Numbered from the stretch's first letter, positions 43,541-55,573 are shown. The stretch: 64,000 bases of DNA from Adiantum capillus-veneris (GCA_014529385.2 CM043947.1:129386391-129450390), one strand, 5' to 3'. Notes: generated by a model from the letters alone, not told the origin. Made by a program: numbers and translations.

Positions 43541-44069
43541 AAACTTGTTTGTAGTTGTGTCCTTATTAAAACCACATTTTCATATAACCATCCCTCTTCT
43601 TCACTAAGAGCATTGGTGATGCTGATAGCCGGTTTTTGGAAATCAAGAAAAGAAAAGAAAGAAAGATTATCTTTCCTCTATCCAAAGCACAACGACACCG
43701 TTAGAGGGCTCAACAATGCCCTAGTCGACCTCACGGCCCTAGATTTTACTGGCATGGCCTCGTCACATGGCCCCCTCATTTGCCTAGCCTTATCACCCTC
43801 ATGGCTTGGCTCGTCAACCCCATTTTGCAAAACCTTCACACACACACCCCGCCAACTCACCCTCGTCCTAGCTCTCATCACCCACTCTGTCAGCATCTTT
43901 CTCTCCCACTCAGTCTCACTATCCCCCTCTCTCGTTCTCTTTTTGGCATAGTTCATATGGCGCAAGGGAGTATATCTCGCGCTCTCTTAGCACACACACT
44001 TACGACTCTCTCTGTTAGCACACACACACTTACGAATCTCTCTCTCTCTCTCTCTCTCTCTAGTCCAAA

Positions 44070-44108
<39 letters not shown>

Positions 44109-44257
44109 TCGTTTAGCCCCCAGCCCCACCTTCTCCCTCTCTCGTTCTCAACACACACACTCTCTCTCCCTCATCCACTCCTTCTCTCTCTCATCTCTCG
44201 TTGACAACTCACTCTCTCTCTAGCTCTTGTCGGGACCCACATGGTGCAAGGCTTAGC

Positions 44258-44341
<84 letters not shown>

Positions 44342-44941
44342 GCCTACGCACACCCACCTACACTCACATATCCACACACAGTACACACATGCATATACGC
44401 ACATGCAAGAACATAAAAAAAACTCGAAGGAGTCGACATCAACGCCCAAAATTAAGACGACCAACTCACGCGATGCCAACACGGAAACAAGAAAAGCCGT
44501 CGAAGGCATGCCCTGGCCGACCCGAAATTGGCCCTAAACCTAATCAGATTACCATAACCTAATGCACGTAGCACCTAGAAAAAGGCACTGAGAGGTCACT
44601 ATGGTGGGGGGGGGGGGGGGGGTCAACACTTGGTAGCATTTTGGTGGGAGGGATTGGAAACATTTGTATCAAGAGAGAGGGGATTTAGTGTAGCATTTTG
44701 GGAATAAGCACTATGTGAAGAAGCCATGTCTACACCTTGACTCCAATGGTCGCCACACACATACTCACGCTAGCAGAAATCTCCATGTCTATGAGTCAAC
44801 TCTAGAGAACGCACTATTAGGCTCACTATCTCTCTCTCTAGATCTCTATCACTATGGTTGCCACCTCACCGAAAATAAGGTTGCAGTAAATATTGCATGA
44901 AAATAGTTTTTCCTCACACCCCAAGGGTTTTCATTACTTGC

Positions 44942-44946
<5 letters not shown>
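43541..44946. repeat. Microsatellite-rich region: TC tracts and a G run
   Basis: TC tracts lie at about 44037-44059, 44070-44105 and 44261-44338. A run of 17 G is at 44606-44622. AC-rich stretches near 43840-43860, 43990-44030 and 44345-44400 accompany them. No gene is credible here. Repetitive Ser/Leu and Arg/Glu frames come from the repeats. Confidence 0.85.

Positions 44947-45014
<68 letters not shown>
44947..45014. repeat. (TC)n microsatellite
   Basis: Thirty-four TC units without interruption, followed by GGTGTGTAGAG. Confidence 0.95.
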
Positions 45015-45019
<5 letters not shown>

Positions 45020-45239
45020 GTAGAGTTTGTGTTTTTCCAATCACTGTTGTCCGCGTCCTAGCCGCTCAAAGCTAGGTAGTGCCCCCTATTCACTTCACCG
45101 TGACCGGCTCGGCGTGCATCGGCTCCTGGTGTTTAAGGCTCGAGGTCCATGTCACGCTTTGCGCTCATCATTTTGTGCCCCCACTGAGGAGGGCTTCTCG
45201 GAAACCTTCAGCTTACAATGCTGAATACAACGCATGTCA

Positions 45240-45491
45240 TCAACCATGGATGAATGGCTGAAAGAATTCTCCAACTGGAGAACGGAGGAGGAGGAGACTG
45301 AAGAAGCACTGACCGCTTTCATTGAAGTACTACTGCCAGGCTGTAGCGTCGTTAGTATTCAAGAGGTAAGCTCCCCATCTTGTATTGCTCATGCTAACCA
45401 CAAATTAAGAGCATCAGGTGGGAAGTCTATGAAATGTCATCACTGCTATCGACCAAAGCATCCTGTCAATGAGTGCGGACAGAGGAGGTGA
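45240..45491 (+). pseudogene. Short ORF with a CCHC-type zinc knuckle
   Basis: An acidic N-terminal half (MDEWLKEFSNW, then many Glu) is followed by KCHHCYRPKHPVNEC, which fits C-x2-C-x4-H-x4-C but lacks the usual Gly. The end is at 45491. It resembles a gag remnant of a retrotransposon. There is no capsid domain with it, and its relation to the gag at 46250 is unclear. A host zinc-knuckle protein cannot be excluded, but the setting argues against it. Confidence 0.4.
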
Positions 45492-46249
45492 AGAAAGAAC
45501 GGCTAGTTTTGCTTTTGAGAACCGCACCACTCTCACGATAGTCAGATTTTGTGTAGCACCAAGTGTTTTCTCTCTAATGGTCTGAGAAGAGTCGCCAAAT
45601 ACATCAACCACAAAGTCCAAGCCACAAAGCCTAGAGCATTTGGTGAAGGCAAGTGGGCCTACGCTCTCTCTAGGCCTAGAGAGTTCAAGTGAAGTGCGAC
45701 CATCCAAGCGCCATCGCCACATGCAGAATGGAAAGCCAATTGAGGTAGACTCTTCTCGCCCAATCTATTTTGAACCTAATGTCGAGGATTGTGTGGACTT
45801 CTATAAGAGGTAGAGGCATGTGGTGCAGGTGTCACCTTGTATACACTTAAGGTATGCAACTCTAAGTAATCAGCTCCCTACACCCGACATGGATAATAAC
45901 AATAGGCCAGAAGTCTTTCCTTTTTGTTTCTTGCAACACATGCATGTAAATGTATATATTGATAAGAAGATATTCTACTAGCAAAAGATTGTTTTCCTAT
46001 TTGGAGCAGAGATGCTTGATGAAATCATGAGATCTCCACGTCCCATCATCTTACCCCTTCTTGATTACTACCACTCTTTCGATGTAAGCATCTTTATTCT
46101 GTTCTAAGATTTGCAATCCTCTTAGCTCCGTTTTAAATCCACCCACCCAACCCTGTAAAAAGCCGCTATGCACCGCTGAGTCATTTGTGATTTTTTTAAA
46201 TAAGAAAGTTTGTAATTTCTTGCTCATTGAGTTACTACCATGGCAATGT

Positions 46250-47140
46250 CTCTTTCCCCGCATTCAGTGGAAAGAAGGGAGAAGACATCACCACCGATTT
46301 TTTGGATGACTTTGACATCGCTTGTGTGGTTTCCAACAAGGATGACAATGCCTCATGACTACAAATTTTTCCTCTACTGATGAAAGTAGAGGCCAAGTCT
46401 TGGTACAATGCTTTGCCCCAAGCTACCAAGAATGCATGGGATGTACTATCTACTGCCTTTATGAAAAGGTTTGGTGAAGGCACAACCTCAGAAAATTTAT
46501 GGCATCTGCTGCTAACATAATTAAAGCAGGGAGGTTTGCTAGAGTAGGCCACCTATGAATCCAAGTTTGTGGATTTGTGGGAGAGATGGGTTGCCTTACT
46601 GGAGGAAGGTGAAGGAGCGCATAATTTCCTAAATAAGGACCGTTTCATTGTTGGCCTGTGGTCGCCGCTTAAAGAGAAGGTGAAGGGGAGGTTCCCTGCA
46701 ATGTATGAGTTGGTAGTGGAAGTAGCCCGCCTTAAAGACAAGAAGATGCACATGCAAGCAAGAGTCCATGAGTCAGAGGAATCAAGCTCAACCCGACTAA
46801 CCTTGGTGACTGCAATGGCCACTCATAGAACCCAACCACAAGAGGCATTAGAAGAGCAACAAGACCCATTGAGTTGCATCACTACTCAACTTGAAATTTT
46901 ATCCGTGCATCTGGTGCAGCAAGGGCATGCACCTGTCAGAAATCCATAACAAGGGAGAGGGAAATGAAGGCAAAACCAAGAATACCATTGCTACAATTGC
47001 GGGGAGGACGACCATGGCATCTACTACTGTCCACATCCAAGAAGGAAGAACTTCAATAGAGGAGGAAGACACAATAGGATCTCTCCACCAAGGGCGAGAC
47101 AACCAATCCCACATGTTCAAATCCCACCACCAGCCGTGCA
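46250..47140 (+). pseudogene. Gag of a separate Ty3/gypsy element
   Basis: The capsid region begins FSGKKGEDITTDFLDDF and continues AKSWYNALPQATKNAW and DVLSTAFMKRFGEG. Stops occur near 46357, 46518 and 46542. The open stretch 46569-46949 has DRFIVGLWSPLKEKVKG and a helical segment. A frame change near 46945 leads to a good CCHC knuckle CYNCGEDDHGIYYC (about 46988-47029) and a Pro-rich tail. No matching protease or RT follows, so this is an isolated gag remnant, different from the gags of A, B and C. Confidence 0.8.
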
Positions 47141-47470
47141 ACCACAGCTAGTCCCACTAGTTCAAGTCCTATAGCCACCAATGCAACTACCGCCGCAATC
47201 ACCACTTACACTCATCCTACGCCCACCACCAAATGGCAGCCGCACAAAAGAGGTCAAGATGACAATAACAAAAGAAGGGTCAAGCGAGAAGTTTGTTCAA
47301 AGGACTGAAGCAGTGGAACAAGAAGTTAAAAAATCAAAAGATGCTACCCCGCGAGGGAGGTAAGTCAAGAAAATCATGCTACAAATGTTAGTACATCTCT
47401 AACCCTGGATGAAATAGGTACCAAAGCGATCAATTGCCAGCATTGGGTAGTAAGGGTAACAAGTTGTAAA

Positions 47471-47977
47471 GTGTTGATGAATCCTCGTCAAAGTAAGAGG
47501 AACGCAAAGAGCATGGAAGATACAAGAGAAGAGGAAGACCAGCCTACTAGCAAGGCTTTGCAAAAGATGGACAACGTATCAAGCAAATGGGAGGGATTTG
47601 GAAACAGAAGCCTCTACACCAGCATGGACCAAGAACAATGTAGCGAGCTGAAGGAATCTTGCATCAAGGAAGTTTCACCAGAGAACCATAATGAAGAGGT
47701 AAGTATGAATGAAGGTTTGAAGTTGGATATTGTTCCAGAGGCTTGGCAGTTGAGCAAGGCTTTATTGTGTAGTATCATAGACTTAGAGATGGGTAATGCC
47801 TCTAGTCTATTGAAAGGTGTTATAAACTTGGAGATGGGTAATGCCTCCAGTTTATGTGAGAGTGTTCAGAGTAAGTTTGATGATCAACAACCTTTTACGG
47901 ATGTTCCAGAATCCTCCACAACTCAGCATTGTGTTTGCATGGGATGCATCAGACCTATGGTTATGGTTAACCACTAG
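47471..47977 (+). CDS. Unrecognised 168-codon ORF with an internal repeat
   Basis: The product is hydrophilic and acidic, rich in Glu, Ser and Lys, with an imperfect internal repeat (IDLEMGNASSLLKGV, then INLEMGNASSLCESV, about residues 103-128). No known domain is recognised. It sits about 330 bases after the gag remnant and could be part of a gag-pol linker. No RT or protease follows. The methionine at 47471 is simply the first in frame. Confidence 0.3.
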   Translation: MLMNPRQSKRNAKSMEDTREEEDQPTSKALQKMDNVSSKWEGFGNRSLYTSMDQEQCSELKESCIKEVSPENHNEEVSMNEGLKLDIVPEAWQLSKALLCSIIDLEMGNASSLLKGVINLEMGNASSLCESVQSKFDDQQPFTDVPESSTTQHCVCMGCIRPMVMVNH

Positions 47978-48344
47978 GACATATAGAGGTAAGATCAGCA
48001 TGGAAATAAAAGTTAAGGAGCCATGGATAGACAAATGGCTGATAGAATGCAATAATGAAGGCCTCGTTCCCAATTTGGTGCAATTTTCTATAAATAGTGC
48101 ATCCTCTCTATGGAGAGAGATAAGTGGGTTACGCTTGTGTTTAAGCCGCAACGTATGTGGTTTACTATCAACATCAGAAAAGACAGCTAACGTGTTTAAG
48201 CACACCCAAGAGGAGCATGATATGCTTGTTGGTTTTTCCAATTGCGACAGTAAGCAAGATTTTGAAGACAACTGGAGCTCACCACACCAACAAGGCGGCC
48301 ATATATGGTGGATTCTTGGCACACTCTTGGGAACCAAGTTGCAT
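47978..48344. other. No clear gene
   Basis: Overlapping short frames on both strands without motifs. It probably continues the decayed element to the left. Confidence 0.35.
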
Positions 48345-48460
48345 TGTACGTTATACGGTGTACATATAATACGCTTTAAACGGGCATACTATACGATACC
48401 TATCTTTATTCGGCCGTATTATACGGTGCCACATCAACAAAAACACCGTATCGTATAATT
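48345..48460. repeat. Cluster of TATACGGTG / CGTATNATACGG palindromic motifs
   Basis: Within 115 bases there are TTATACGGTG, ATACTATACGATACC, CCGTATTATACGGTG and CCGTATCGTATAAT. They can pair with one another as inverted copies. This could be a decayed terminal inverted repeat of an unknown element. Confidence 0.45.
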
Positions 48461-48774
48461 TCTCAGCATTTCTATCGAAATATTAATTCGATATAAATAT
48501 TAGTTTGATTGAAATATTAGTACAATCGAAATATTAATTAGATCAAAATAAATATGTTTATATACGGTGAAACGGATTGTTTTGCTCATTCCATTGATCT
48601 CTCTTCCCTCATCTCACCTATAGGTGAGCTTTACAACACGAAGAAAAATAAAAAAATGCTAGTTTAAATTTAGCCATATATTTTCTAGTTTAAATTTAGC
48701 CATATATTTTCTAGTGAAAATTTAGAGCTTGATTTTTTTTTTTATAAAAGGCTTTGGAGTTTTGAGTTATCTGC
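48461..48774. other. A/T-rich non-coding stretch
   Basis: TTTAAATTTAGCCATATATTTTCTAG is directly repeated near 48664 and 48688. No gene. Confidence 0.45.
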
Positions 48775-49320
48775 TCTGTGTGAAGTATATCTTACATTGG
48801 GAGGTAAGTTAAGTAAGATAGTTAATGATTACTTGCCTTGTGTAGAGAAAACTCACACTTGGAGGTGATTCAAGGTAGTTAAAGTTAGCAATTATTTGCT
48901 TTGTGTTGAACTATGTTCACACTTAGAAGTAACTTTAGTTAAATAGTTAAAGTTAAGAGTTACTTGTTGTGTGTTGAACTATGTTCACACCTGGAAGTAA
49001 CTTATGTTAGATTTATCTAATGATTGTCTGTCATGTGTAGAGTAATACTCACACTACCGACAATTTAGGTAGATTAAATAATAATCTCTCTTTGTGTAGA
49101 GGTATTCTCACACGTAGAAGAGATTTAGAGAAGTAGTGAATTTTGATTGCTTTCCATGTGTAAAGTTACACACACACTTGGAGGTAATTCAGATAGGTCT
49201 TTTAAAGATATCTTGCTTTGTGTAGAGTTTACTCACACTTGGAAGTTATTGAGATAGATTAAGCGATTTATTTATCATGATTCATGTGTAAAATGAAAGC
49301 TCACACTTGAGAAAATTCTA
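48775..49320. repeat. About nine hairpin units with conserved core and variable outer stems
   Basis: The core is GTGTAGAG-loop-CTCACAC, with one unpaired A (for example 49035-49042/49048-49054). Outer stems differ per unit but pair: AGTTACTT/AAGTAACT (48958-48965/48995-49002), ATTGTC/GACAAT (49023-49028/49059-49064) and AATCTCT/AGAGATT (49083-49089/49119-49125). The first and last units pair less well. Spacing is about 55-65 bases. It precedes the L3 hAT gene. Confidence 0.7.
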
Positions 49321-49447
49321 TTTTTGGTATTTATAATTTAAAGAAGTTGAAAACGTTGATGAAAAAAGTAATGTAAATGGTATTAGAGTTCGATTTTAGA
49401 TGTGTATTTAGTAACTAGTTCTTTTTGAGTTTGCAAATTGGACGAAG

Positions 49448-51548
49448 ATGGTGAAAGGATACGAGTGGAACTACGTAGATGAATTGGCCAGTGGGAAGAC
49501 TACATCAAAGCTGAGGTGTAAGACCCGCAACCATAATTTTAGTGGAAATTCTCACAGGATAAAAGAACATGTTTTCAAAATTCCTGGAAACATGGTAGCT
49601 TGCAAAAACCCCCAAGAGGTATCGCTGAAAAATTTCCCAAGTGGGTGCTCAAGGCAAAGAGAGTTCTTGAGGACAAAAAAAGGGAGGTCCCAAAATGATG
49701 GCTCCATCTATGGCTAGGGACATTGAGATGACACTCGAGAATGATCAAAACCCTCACTCAACCCCTACTTCAAGTCAAGGAGGTGTCATTCATCCTTTGC
49801 TGGGAATTGTAGCTCTAATCCTACCAGAAGCTCTACTGCTAACATAAGCCAAAGTGAAGCATGGATTGGAGGAGAATTTGCACCAAGTGATCGTACTTTG
49901 CAACAGGCATTTGGGAAACAATGGCTGCTTGAACTCCATCTTAAGTGGACTCAAGAATTTGTTGCATGCTGAATTCCTTTTAATGTCATTCGAAATCCTA
50001 TCTTCAAAGATGCTTTAATAAACATGGCGAAGAAGGGTTTTGTGGTTCCTGATTATAATAAGATGCACACAGAATATTTATATAAAGTAAAAACTACATA
50101 AAAGAATATTTTATAGTGCACAACTCTTGATTTTGTGCCGGCGGATGGATGCACAATTGCTCTAGATGGTTGGACAAATTGCCAGAAGAAACCATTGATT
50201 AATGTGATGTTGATTTGTCCAAGAGGTGCCATGTTTCTTGAAGAGATCAATACATCCCTGAAAGAAAAAACTAATGGATATCTTGATGGTGTTTATGAGC
50301 GTTCGATTAGAAGAGCAGGGGGACCTAAATATGTGACAGCCATTGTCACAGATAATGCATCTAACTACAAAGCAGCTGGAAAAGCAATTGAAGCAAAGTA
50401 TCCAGAGATTACATGGGTTCCATGTGCTGCTCACACTTTGAATTTTCTCTTAAAGGACTTTGAAAAAGTTCCTTCTATTAAGCAAATTTTTCTAGATGCA
50501 AACCACTTGGTGAAGTTTATAAGAGAGCATTCATTTTCTTACGCTTTGTTTCGAAAAAAGTCCCCAACCAAAAATTTATCGTTTTTTTGTGTGACCTGTT
50601 TTGCGACAGCATATTGCGTTCTCTCCACACTACATAGCACGTAAAAACAGCCCTTGTTGAAATAGTGGCAGATAGAAGATGGGACATTTGGCTTGATAAA
50701 TATCCCAAGTATGAACCTGTTGCTTCCAAATGCTATCAACTTGTAAACTCTTCTATTTTTTGGAGAAATGTAGACAAAATAGTTACTGTCACAAAACCTT
50801 TCACTCATCTGATACGATTAATGGACAAAGAAGCCTCTATCTTTGGACGGGTTTATTGGTACATGCATGAAGCCACTCGCAAGTTAAAAGATAGTACATC
50901 TGATGCACGAAAAGAGAAACCATGATGATGACATTTGTCAAAAGATGATGGGAGTAGTTGCATACTCCTTTACATGGAGCAGGTTTTGTCTTGGATCCCA
51001 AGTTCTAGATGCACGAGCAATCTTCAAACAATGAAGTGACCAGTGATTTCAAGAAAGTGTGTGCTCAACTATTAGGCAATGTGGATGGACATGTGGTATA
51101 CAAATAGAATACGGCATATACTAGTAGAGAGGGAACGTTTGGGGATCCTTGGCATATAGATGCTATCTAGACGATGAGCGCACCAATTTGGTGGAAAGAC
51201 AACGGTGGAGAAAAAGTGGAACTTCAACTTGTGGCTGTGAGAGTATTGTCTATTGCTGCCTCAAGTGGTACCTGTGAAAGAAACTGGTCTTGATTTGCTT
51301 TTGTGCATACTAAAAAACAAAATCGATTAAGTCCTAAACGAGCTGTGGACTTGGTGTATGTCTTTTGTAACATGCGACTTATGCACAAGAAGAAAGCTTT
51401 GGGCGCTTCCAAACACACGAAGCAGTTGCAAATGAACTCAACTCTGATGATGAAATGGAATGGAACCCGGAAGATATTGATCCGAAATGTTCAGATGTCG
51501 AAGAAATTGATGACATGGTGCCTGATTGAGGGGACGACTGAGTTGTAA
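49448..51548 (+). pseudogene. hAT transposase of L3 (DUF659 type)
   Basis: The N-terminal frame from 49448 has a damaged BED-like finger (LRCKTRNHNFSGNSHRIKEH, second Cys lost). After stops come the catalytic core with PADGCTIALDGWTNCQKKPL, INVMLICPRGA, VTDNASNYKAAG and VPCAAHTLNFLL. A frame break at about 50640 is followed by VADRRWDIWLDKYPKYEP. The dimerisation block is SSGTCERNWS, stop, FAFVHTKKQNRL...DLVYVFCNMRL. It has at least five lesions. It shares the ...DGW.N.Q..PLINVMLICPRG core with L1 and L2 but is otherwise more distant, closer to the common plant DUF659 hAT proteins. Confidence 0.85.
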
Positions 51549-51617
51549 AGTTTGTACTATATTCTCAATTAATTTTGCAATGCAAAAGTTATGTGGAGTT
51601 TAGCTTTACAATCCGTA

Positions 51618-51619
<2 letters not shown>

Positions 51620-51661
<42 letters not shown>
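51620..51661. repeat. (TC)n microsatellite
   Basis: Twenty-one TC units, just past the L3 hAT end. About 270 unannotated bases to the right show no gene. Confidence 0.95.
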
Positions 51662-51664
<3 letters not shown>

Positions 51665-51929
51665 TCTCTCACTGTCTCTCTTTCTCTCCATCTGCTCTTT
51701 ATCATTGTTAAAAAGAGGGTAGAAGAGAGAACATAACTTACACAATTGCAACAACATCTCTCACGTCCATTTGTTCCAACAAATAGAGATTTACATACCA
51801 AAAAGAGGTTTTAATTACAAATCTTGAGATTTAAGATTCAAAAAGAGCTATGTCTTGTTTGGGAGATTTAATTTAAATCATGGGCTTGTTCTCCAAAGAG
51901 ATCAGATACATGAAATTATGAATTTCCAA

Positions 51930-52642
51930 CTAAATCACTTGGACCGGCATTGCCCATCTCTTCTTCGTTAATAGACCCAAATACCTTGCCTCGTACCATG
52001 CCAAATTTCTTTCTAGCTCTACTATACAAGCGTGCAGCATGGCTGGGGTCTCTCCTTGACTTGCCAAATCCACGCCTTGGGTTGCAAGCTGCCTAGTAAC
52101 TCCGGTTTCTTTGGGCAAATATGTGTAACCTCTCTTTCAAGGAGGGTCTTCTTGATTAGCTTCCCGTGCATGAATCTTCTCGGCATGGCGCCCTTTCCCA
52201 ACACCTCCTGTAGTGGGATGATTATTCCAATCAACTTTGAGCGCAATACATAGTAGCAATAACATTGTTGCAAAAAGTAAATTGGCACTTGATTATTATT
52301 TGGTGGCGATCTGTACACTTGGATAAATCCTGCAAGGATATTTTGTGCGAGGACAGTGTGTTGCAGATCTGAAACCTTCAAGGGAGTAGAAGCCTTAGCA
52401 TTTCCACTGACTCGAAATAATGTGTTACGTACGAAGTGATTCGGGCATAACTGTTTGCATTGCCTGTAATTCATTGGCTCCCCTTGAAGTTCTGATTCGT
52501 CTTGTTGGGTTGCAACCAAAGCGCTGAGATCTCCTTGAGCCACCCGAATCTCTCCCTCTTTGTACATTTGTTGAGCCAATGCATGATTAAGTAAAGGATC
52601 ATTAGGCTGCTGTGCGTTCTGGTCGGGAGCAATATCTTCCAT
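51930..52642 (-). pseudogene. L3 accessory gene, possible relative of the RING cargo gene, RING missing
   Basis: The minus-strand ATG at 52642 (MEDIAPDQNAQQ) gives an open frame to about 52120. A frame change then continues to 51930 with helical IVELERNLAWYEARYL. PIYFLQQCYCYYVL occupies the place of WFAKMLYMHYVL in L2, and the preceding NHFVRNTLFRV may match the MVKSIW...LKLSQC block. Similarity is weak. No C-terminal C-x2-C/H pattern is found before the hAT gene, so a RING is absent or was lost. Its position between hAT and kinase and its strand are those of the RING gene in L1 and L2. Confidence 0.4.
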
Positions 52643-52834
52643 AACTGAAATGCAAAATAATAAACTTTAGAGAGATAGGTCTTAGCACTTGAAAAAGAGA
52701 GATGGTTTAGAGAATTGAGCGATCTAACTTGAAATACTTTAAAACTTCAACTTGAAGAACTTTAAAACATTGCACACGTGATACCACACATTGTACACGT
52801 GACACCATTAATGCCAATAAATTTGATTACTGGT

Positions 52835-54219
52835 TTAATCCTTAATAGGCCTCAAGCCAGATTCGGTTACAATATGATAGCCAACATTATGGCTTCCATT
52901 AAAAAAAAGGCTTAAATCCCATATCTTAGGTCTATCTAAAGGTTTGGGAGATTTTTCACTAGCAAGATGTTTGTTTACATTGCACAAAATCCGTGCTTGA
53001 GAACCTCGGTGGGCTCTGGAATACATGCAAGCAAGCACCTAAGAATATACAAGAGACTATATATATCAGATGCCCTGGTGAATGGAGGAGGATTGGTGCT
53101 GATATTTTCAGGGGCAGTCCATAGATAATCTTGCTAAAATTGAGCTCTACATTGAGGGGTGATATTTGGCAGCTTGGAAAATGTTGCCAAAGTGTTTGAT
53201 GGTGTACTTTGTCCCCAGTCTGCAATGCCAGCATACACTCCTCGTTCGCCAAAATGGAGTAGAATATTTCTGCTGTGTAGATCATTGTGAATAAATTCAT
53301 GACTATGTACGGATTTAATCGTTTGCAGAAGAGCATTGCAGATTGGCAAAATGTTGTTTGTGAATTGCTGTACAATTCTAGACGTGTGTTGGAACTCTTT
53401 GATTGCAGGCTTGCTTCCATCATGATGACATGCCTGAATCCACTGTTCAAGATGACCTCCATTCCAAAGGTTGAAGATCAACATAGGTCTTTTGCTATAC
53501 CGAACAAGAGCATGGGGCAATATCATTCCACAATGCTGAACAGTTGTAGCAATTGCCTCCTCTAGCACGATTGACAATGTCGGCTTGCTTCCTATTTGGT
53601 CTTTGTATATATTTGTTGCATAGACAGGATCTTTGAAGAGAGGATGAGCCACTGATACTTGTTTCACATTTGCAAAACGTCCCTCACCTAATTGGGGTGC
53701 TTGTAAGTAAAAGATGGAATGCTCCCCAATTAAGTGTAGGACAAGAGGGCACATCGTATCATCCAGGTTTAGAGCGGAGGACGGAGCACCTGATGGAGGA
53801 GGTACATCCTCTTCTGTCCTAGGACGTTTTGAAGAGCCTTCAATCTTATCTTTGCTCTTCAATTATGAATGTAGCTGTGCTACAAGCTGCATTCGCTCTT
53901 TGATTCCAGGTTTGGTTTTGATTTCTGGATGAACCATACTTTCAAAACTTCTAGTGAACTAGCCTAATAATTGCTTTACTATGTTATGCATCACTCCATT
54001 AGCGCGTAGAGCTGGGTCAAACGAAACTAGGAATACACTGCACAGCTTCAGCCAACAATTTTCCACAAGTTCAATCACAAAATCATCAAACTTTGCCTGC
54101 AGTGGATCAAATGCTCGTCGCAAATGATCGTGTGAAGCTCCATAGAGAGACAAAATAAGAGCATCAGTAATAATTTTGCGATGCTGACGCGTTAACTTTG
54201 TCTCTACGATGACTGAAGC
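52835..54219 (-). pseudogene. Protein-kinase-like cargo gene of L3
   Basis: An exon starting at 54219 after a CAG acceptor contains a segment ending VSFDPALRANGVMHN, matching the L1 exon end (EFDPTTR). After stops near 53960 and 53862 the main frame shows LGEGRFANVKQV (glycine loop), YATNIYKDQ (Lys), LEEAIATTV (helix C Glu), NGG, the catalytic loop FIHNDLHSRNILL, and IADWG in place of DFG. A frame change near 53135 leads to YLWTAPE and TRASDIYSLLYIL (APE region and helix F Asp). A further frame change near 53040 leads to a tail KHL...KPLDRPKIWDLSLF, then the stop at 52835. All key kinase positions are present apart from HRD being HND. It is more diverged from L1 than the hAT genes would suggest. 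Confidence 0.75.
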
Positions 54220-54424
54220 CTGAAAATACATGAAGGAAATATAAGTAAGGTAAATCAAGAATAGATAAAAATTTGACATATATGATTGTTAATAAATCTA
54301 AACAAAAACATTTCATGGACAATAATAACCTCCAGTAATGAAAGATCAAACATTTCATGCATCATAATAACAACAATAATGAAAGATGCGATGGTCAAAG
54401 CATTCAGGATTGAAGAATGTAAAA

Positions 54425-55245
54425 TATATATCTTCTCCCTACAGTGCGACACGGGGTCAACAGCAACTAGAGATGAAGAATTCATTAAAAATCCAATCTC
54501 CTTGCAGTGCGACGCGATGGTCAACAAAAACCAATAACAATGGATTTAAAAACTCGAAACCTCTCCCTGCAGTGCGACACGATGGCTAGCAACAACTAGA
54601 GACAAGGCAATTATTAAGTCCAATCTCCTTGCAGTGCGACGCGATGGTCAGCAACAACCAAGAACGATGGATTTAAAAATCCTAAACCTCTCCCTATACG
54701 CGACACGATGGTCAGCAACAACCATAGACGAAGAATCTATTGAATCCAATCTCCTTGCAGTGCGACACAATGGTCAACAGCAACCAAGGACAATGGATTT
54801 GACAACCCTAAACCCCTCCCTGTAGTGCGACACGGTGGTCAGTAACAACCAGAGACAAAGAATCTATTAAATCCAAATCTCCTTGCAGTGCGACGTGATG
54901 GTCAGCAGCAACCCAGGACGATGGATTTGAAAACCCTAAACCCCTCCCTGCAGTGCGACACGATCGTCAACAACAACCAGAGATGAGGAATCTATCTTTT
55001 TAAATCCAATCTTCCAATAGTGCGACACAATGGTAATCAATAACTAGGAAGAAAAGATGCATGATCGCTAACTCCTCCCTGTAGTGCGACTCGGTGGTCA
55101 GCAACAACCAGGGATGGAAAGTCTAATTGTACAACCTAAAATACTCACTGAAGTGCGACACGGAGGTCAGCAACAGTCAAGGATGAAGCGTCTAAAGTCT
55201 AATCCCCCTTGCAGTGTGTCACGAGGATCAACACACCCATGGACG
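54425..55245. repeat. Tandem array of about 12 units with a GCAGTGCGAC core
   Basis: Two alternating unit types of about 65-70 bp share CTCC(C/T)TGCAGTGCGACACGATGGTCAGCAACAACC in degenerate form. One type is framed by AAATCCA ... TGGATTT (for example 54488/54539), with AAGTCCA pairing by G.T near 54617. One unit near 55005 instead has ATCTTCC ... GGAAGA. The array lies upstream of the L3 kinase-like gene. Short Arg/Gln frames through it are artefacts. Confidence 0.8.
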
Positions 55246-55573
55246 GGTGTCTAAACCTGCAACATTAGGAGAAATATGGACCTTGCACGGGCCTTGTAAG
55301 GAATCCTAATTTTTAGGGATTAAGGCTAATGTTGTGTAAGGTTAAGGGGACAAGGGTATTCAAGTAGATAGTTTTGAGTAGGCTTTTCTAGCCTTTTTTT
55401 AAAACACATGTAGGATGTGGACCTAGGAGGCCACTTTCTCTCTCTAGCTTTTGAGATTGAAGGGAGTAAAGGAGTGTGGCCACATTAGCAAAAAGTGGGT
55501 CACTAAGAGCCAAAATTTGACTTTTTTTCAAAAAAAGTTTTTTAAACTTATTTTTTACTTAAAACTTCCCCCC

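Larger units (their letters stand above)
48775..55245. mobile_element. Diverged cargo-bearing hAT locus L3
   Basis: The order is a stem-loop-like repeat array (48775-49320), hAT transposase (+), an accessory gene with similarity to the RING gene's N-terminal part (-), a kinase-like gene (-), and a 12-unit repeat array (54425-55245). This repeats the L1 and L2 layout in the L2 orientation. Sequences are much more diverged, and no GC-rich end segments like those of L1 and L2 were seen, so unity as one element is an inference. Confidence 0.5.
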
